From Picocystis sp. L7 (Eukaryota; Chlorophyta; Picocystophyceae; Picocystales; Picocystaceae): DNA of 64,000 nt. The stretch's first letter is position 1. Every line of letters begins with the position of its first letter. The translations under genes and the position numbers were made by a program. Positions 62,885 to 64,000 of this stretch are shown in pieces. The stretch covers positions 1 to 64,000 of the forward strand of contig QXJR01000019.1 of the NCBI GenBank assembly GCA_020975725.1, written 5' to 3'. A model generated the notes under the pieces. That model made no database searches. It was not told where the DNA came from and was given only the letters and a program-made list of their open reading frames with translations.

Positions 62885-64000
62885 CCTCACCTAGCCTTGT
62901 GAAACATGCACGTGGGAAATGAACGTCTTCGGTGTACGTCCAATCTTCGCCTGCAAAGCCTTCGTGTCTTCCAGAGTGCACCCTCAGTGGAGCTGGAAGG
63001 GAGAACTTGGTCTGAACAGAGTCACGAGCGAAGGAGGCTCTTCCTCGTGCATGTGAATCGTCTCCAGCACCGGCACAGGCACGGGTCCAGGTGCAGCTGG
63101 CGTTCCCGAGCACAAGGATTGCGGCCAGGGTGTTCGATGGGTGCGCCTGAGCTGCTTTTCAGGCTTGACAAATGGAAGGCACAAGCTGGAAGGTCCAGGG
63201 TCGCCGACAAGGGAGTTTCTTCTCACCAGGGTCGTGGTGGATTCGGAAGGGGAGGGACCTCGTGCACGGTCAACGTGGACTCGTGACATCCAATGAGCTT
63301 GGGCCAATCCCCAACAAGACGGGTCCTTTCGCACCTTCAACGGAACGTGTCGCCACTTGAATCGTTCGTTAGGTAGCACATCGACTACATTCGTTCCTTT
63401 GTGGCTCGTCATGCTTACGACTTTGTCAAAAGCCATGAAGGATTGGACGTCGCTTATTCTATGAAAGGAAGTCCTAGTTTAGGCCCCCCAGCCACACCCC
63501 TTACTTGCACGTGTTTCGTCGGACCTGGCAATGCTTCCCGTCACTAAGCATCCCGTGCTTGTCACACTCCCTCCTCCCAAGGCTCCCACGTTTGCGTGTT
63601 TTCCATTCGATCTTGGAGAGCGGAGAGTGGAACGGGCTTTGGTCTCGAAGTCTACCTCCACACACCTTACGCCACTACGACGAACGTGCACGAGCGAGCC
63701 GTCATCGATGTGCATGTCCTATTCTCTGTAATAAGTGTCGCTGCAGTACACATTTCCAACACGCGCGGCATTCCTACCTCGAACGGGACATATGCGTAAC
63801 ATGCAGGGAGTGGAGAACATGATCCATGTATTGGACCTATCGCAACCAAAAAAACCGAGCGAATGAAGCATCGCATATTCCTACATGGCATCGAGTATCA
63901 ACGGATGCATGTCGCATTGAGATTGATAACGATCCCTGTCCAATGGAAAAGGAGTTGGTGTGCAATGTTTCCATGGCTATCCTCATCCACATAATCTAAT
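62885..64000. other. Right-end intergenic region, no gene supported
   Basis: About 1.1 kb to the window edge. Only short frames on both strands without recognisable motifs; the first few hundred bases should include the sulfotransferase promoter. Confidence 0.45.

Overview
The window is nuclear DNA of a eukaryote. Evidence for this: at least one gene is clearly split by short GT-AG introns (an ABCG transporter with introns of 85, 121 and 78 bp), genes are monocistronic and widely spaced on both strands, and typical eukaryotic families are present (RAD4/XPC, RAD16, ABCG half-transporter, a Mutator-like element, secretory-pathway glycosyltransferases and a sulfotransferase). Most large genes are intron-poor. 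Membrane-anchored or secreted glycan enzymes and a family of EF-hand single-pass membrane proteins suggest an alga or other free-living protist, but the sequence alone does not let me name the lineage.

Layout. 1-14.4 kb is satellite DNA: three head-to-tail arrays of a 55-bp unit (13+, 24 and 66 copies) alternate with copies of a 1.6-kb spacer that itself holds ~185-bp internal repeats. The third spacer copy is split by a complete, very young Mutator-like transposon (10174-13959) with 645-bp terminal inverted repeats, an 11-bp target duplication and one intact transposase gene; the uninterrupted sister spacers show the empty site. 14.8-16.8 kb holds a partial LTR-retrotransposon fossil (gag and protease regions). 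18.1-20.3 kb encodes a membrane-anchored protein with a possible Cry-like helical domain and a jacalin-like C-terminus. 22-23 kb has a FAM69-like secretory kinase candidate, and 24-25.4 kb a decayed EF-hand/TM/DUF285 gene. 27.7-33.4 kb has two nucleotide excision repair genes tail to tail, RAD4/XPC (+) and RAD16 (-); an AIM24-family gene follows at 35.1 kb. 36-39 kb is an AT-rich stretch with decayed coding remnants. 39.0-42.7 kb is a 1244-residue EF-hand-like/TM protein with a cysteine-rich ectodomain, followed upstream by an 84-bp minisatellite (43.28-44.23 kb). 46.2-48.3 kb is the four-exon ABCG gene. 52-63 kb holds two paralogous GT2-GT4 fusion glycosyltransferases facing away from each other, an EF-hand/TM gene between them, and a carbohydrate sulfotransferase convergent with the second one.

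Functionally, two themes stand out: global-genome nucleotide excision repair (RAD4 and RAD16 side by side) and building and sulfating an exported polysaccharide (two GT fusions and a sulfotransferase). Three EF-hand/TM family members (one dead) sit among them with different ectodomains. Start codons were moved to the first in-frame ATG where the open frame begins at a non-ATG codon. No tRNA, rRNA or CRISPR array was found.
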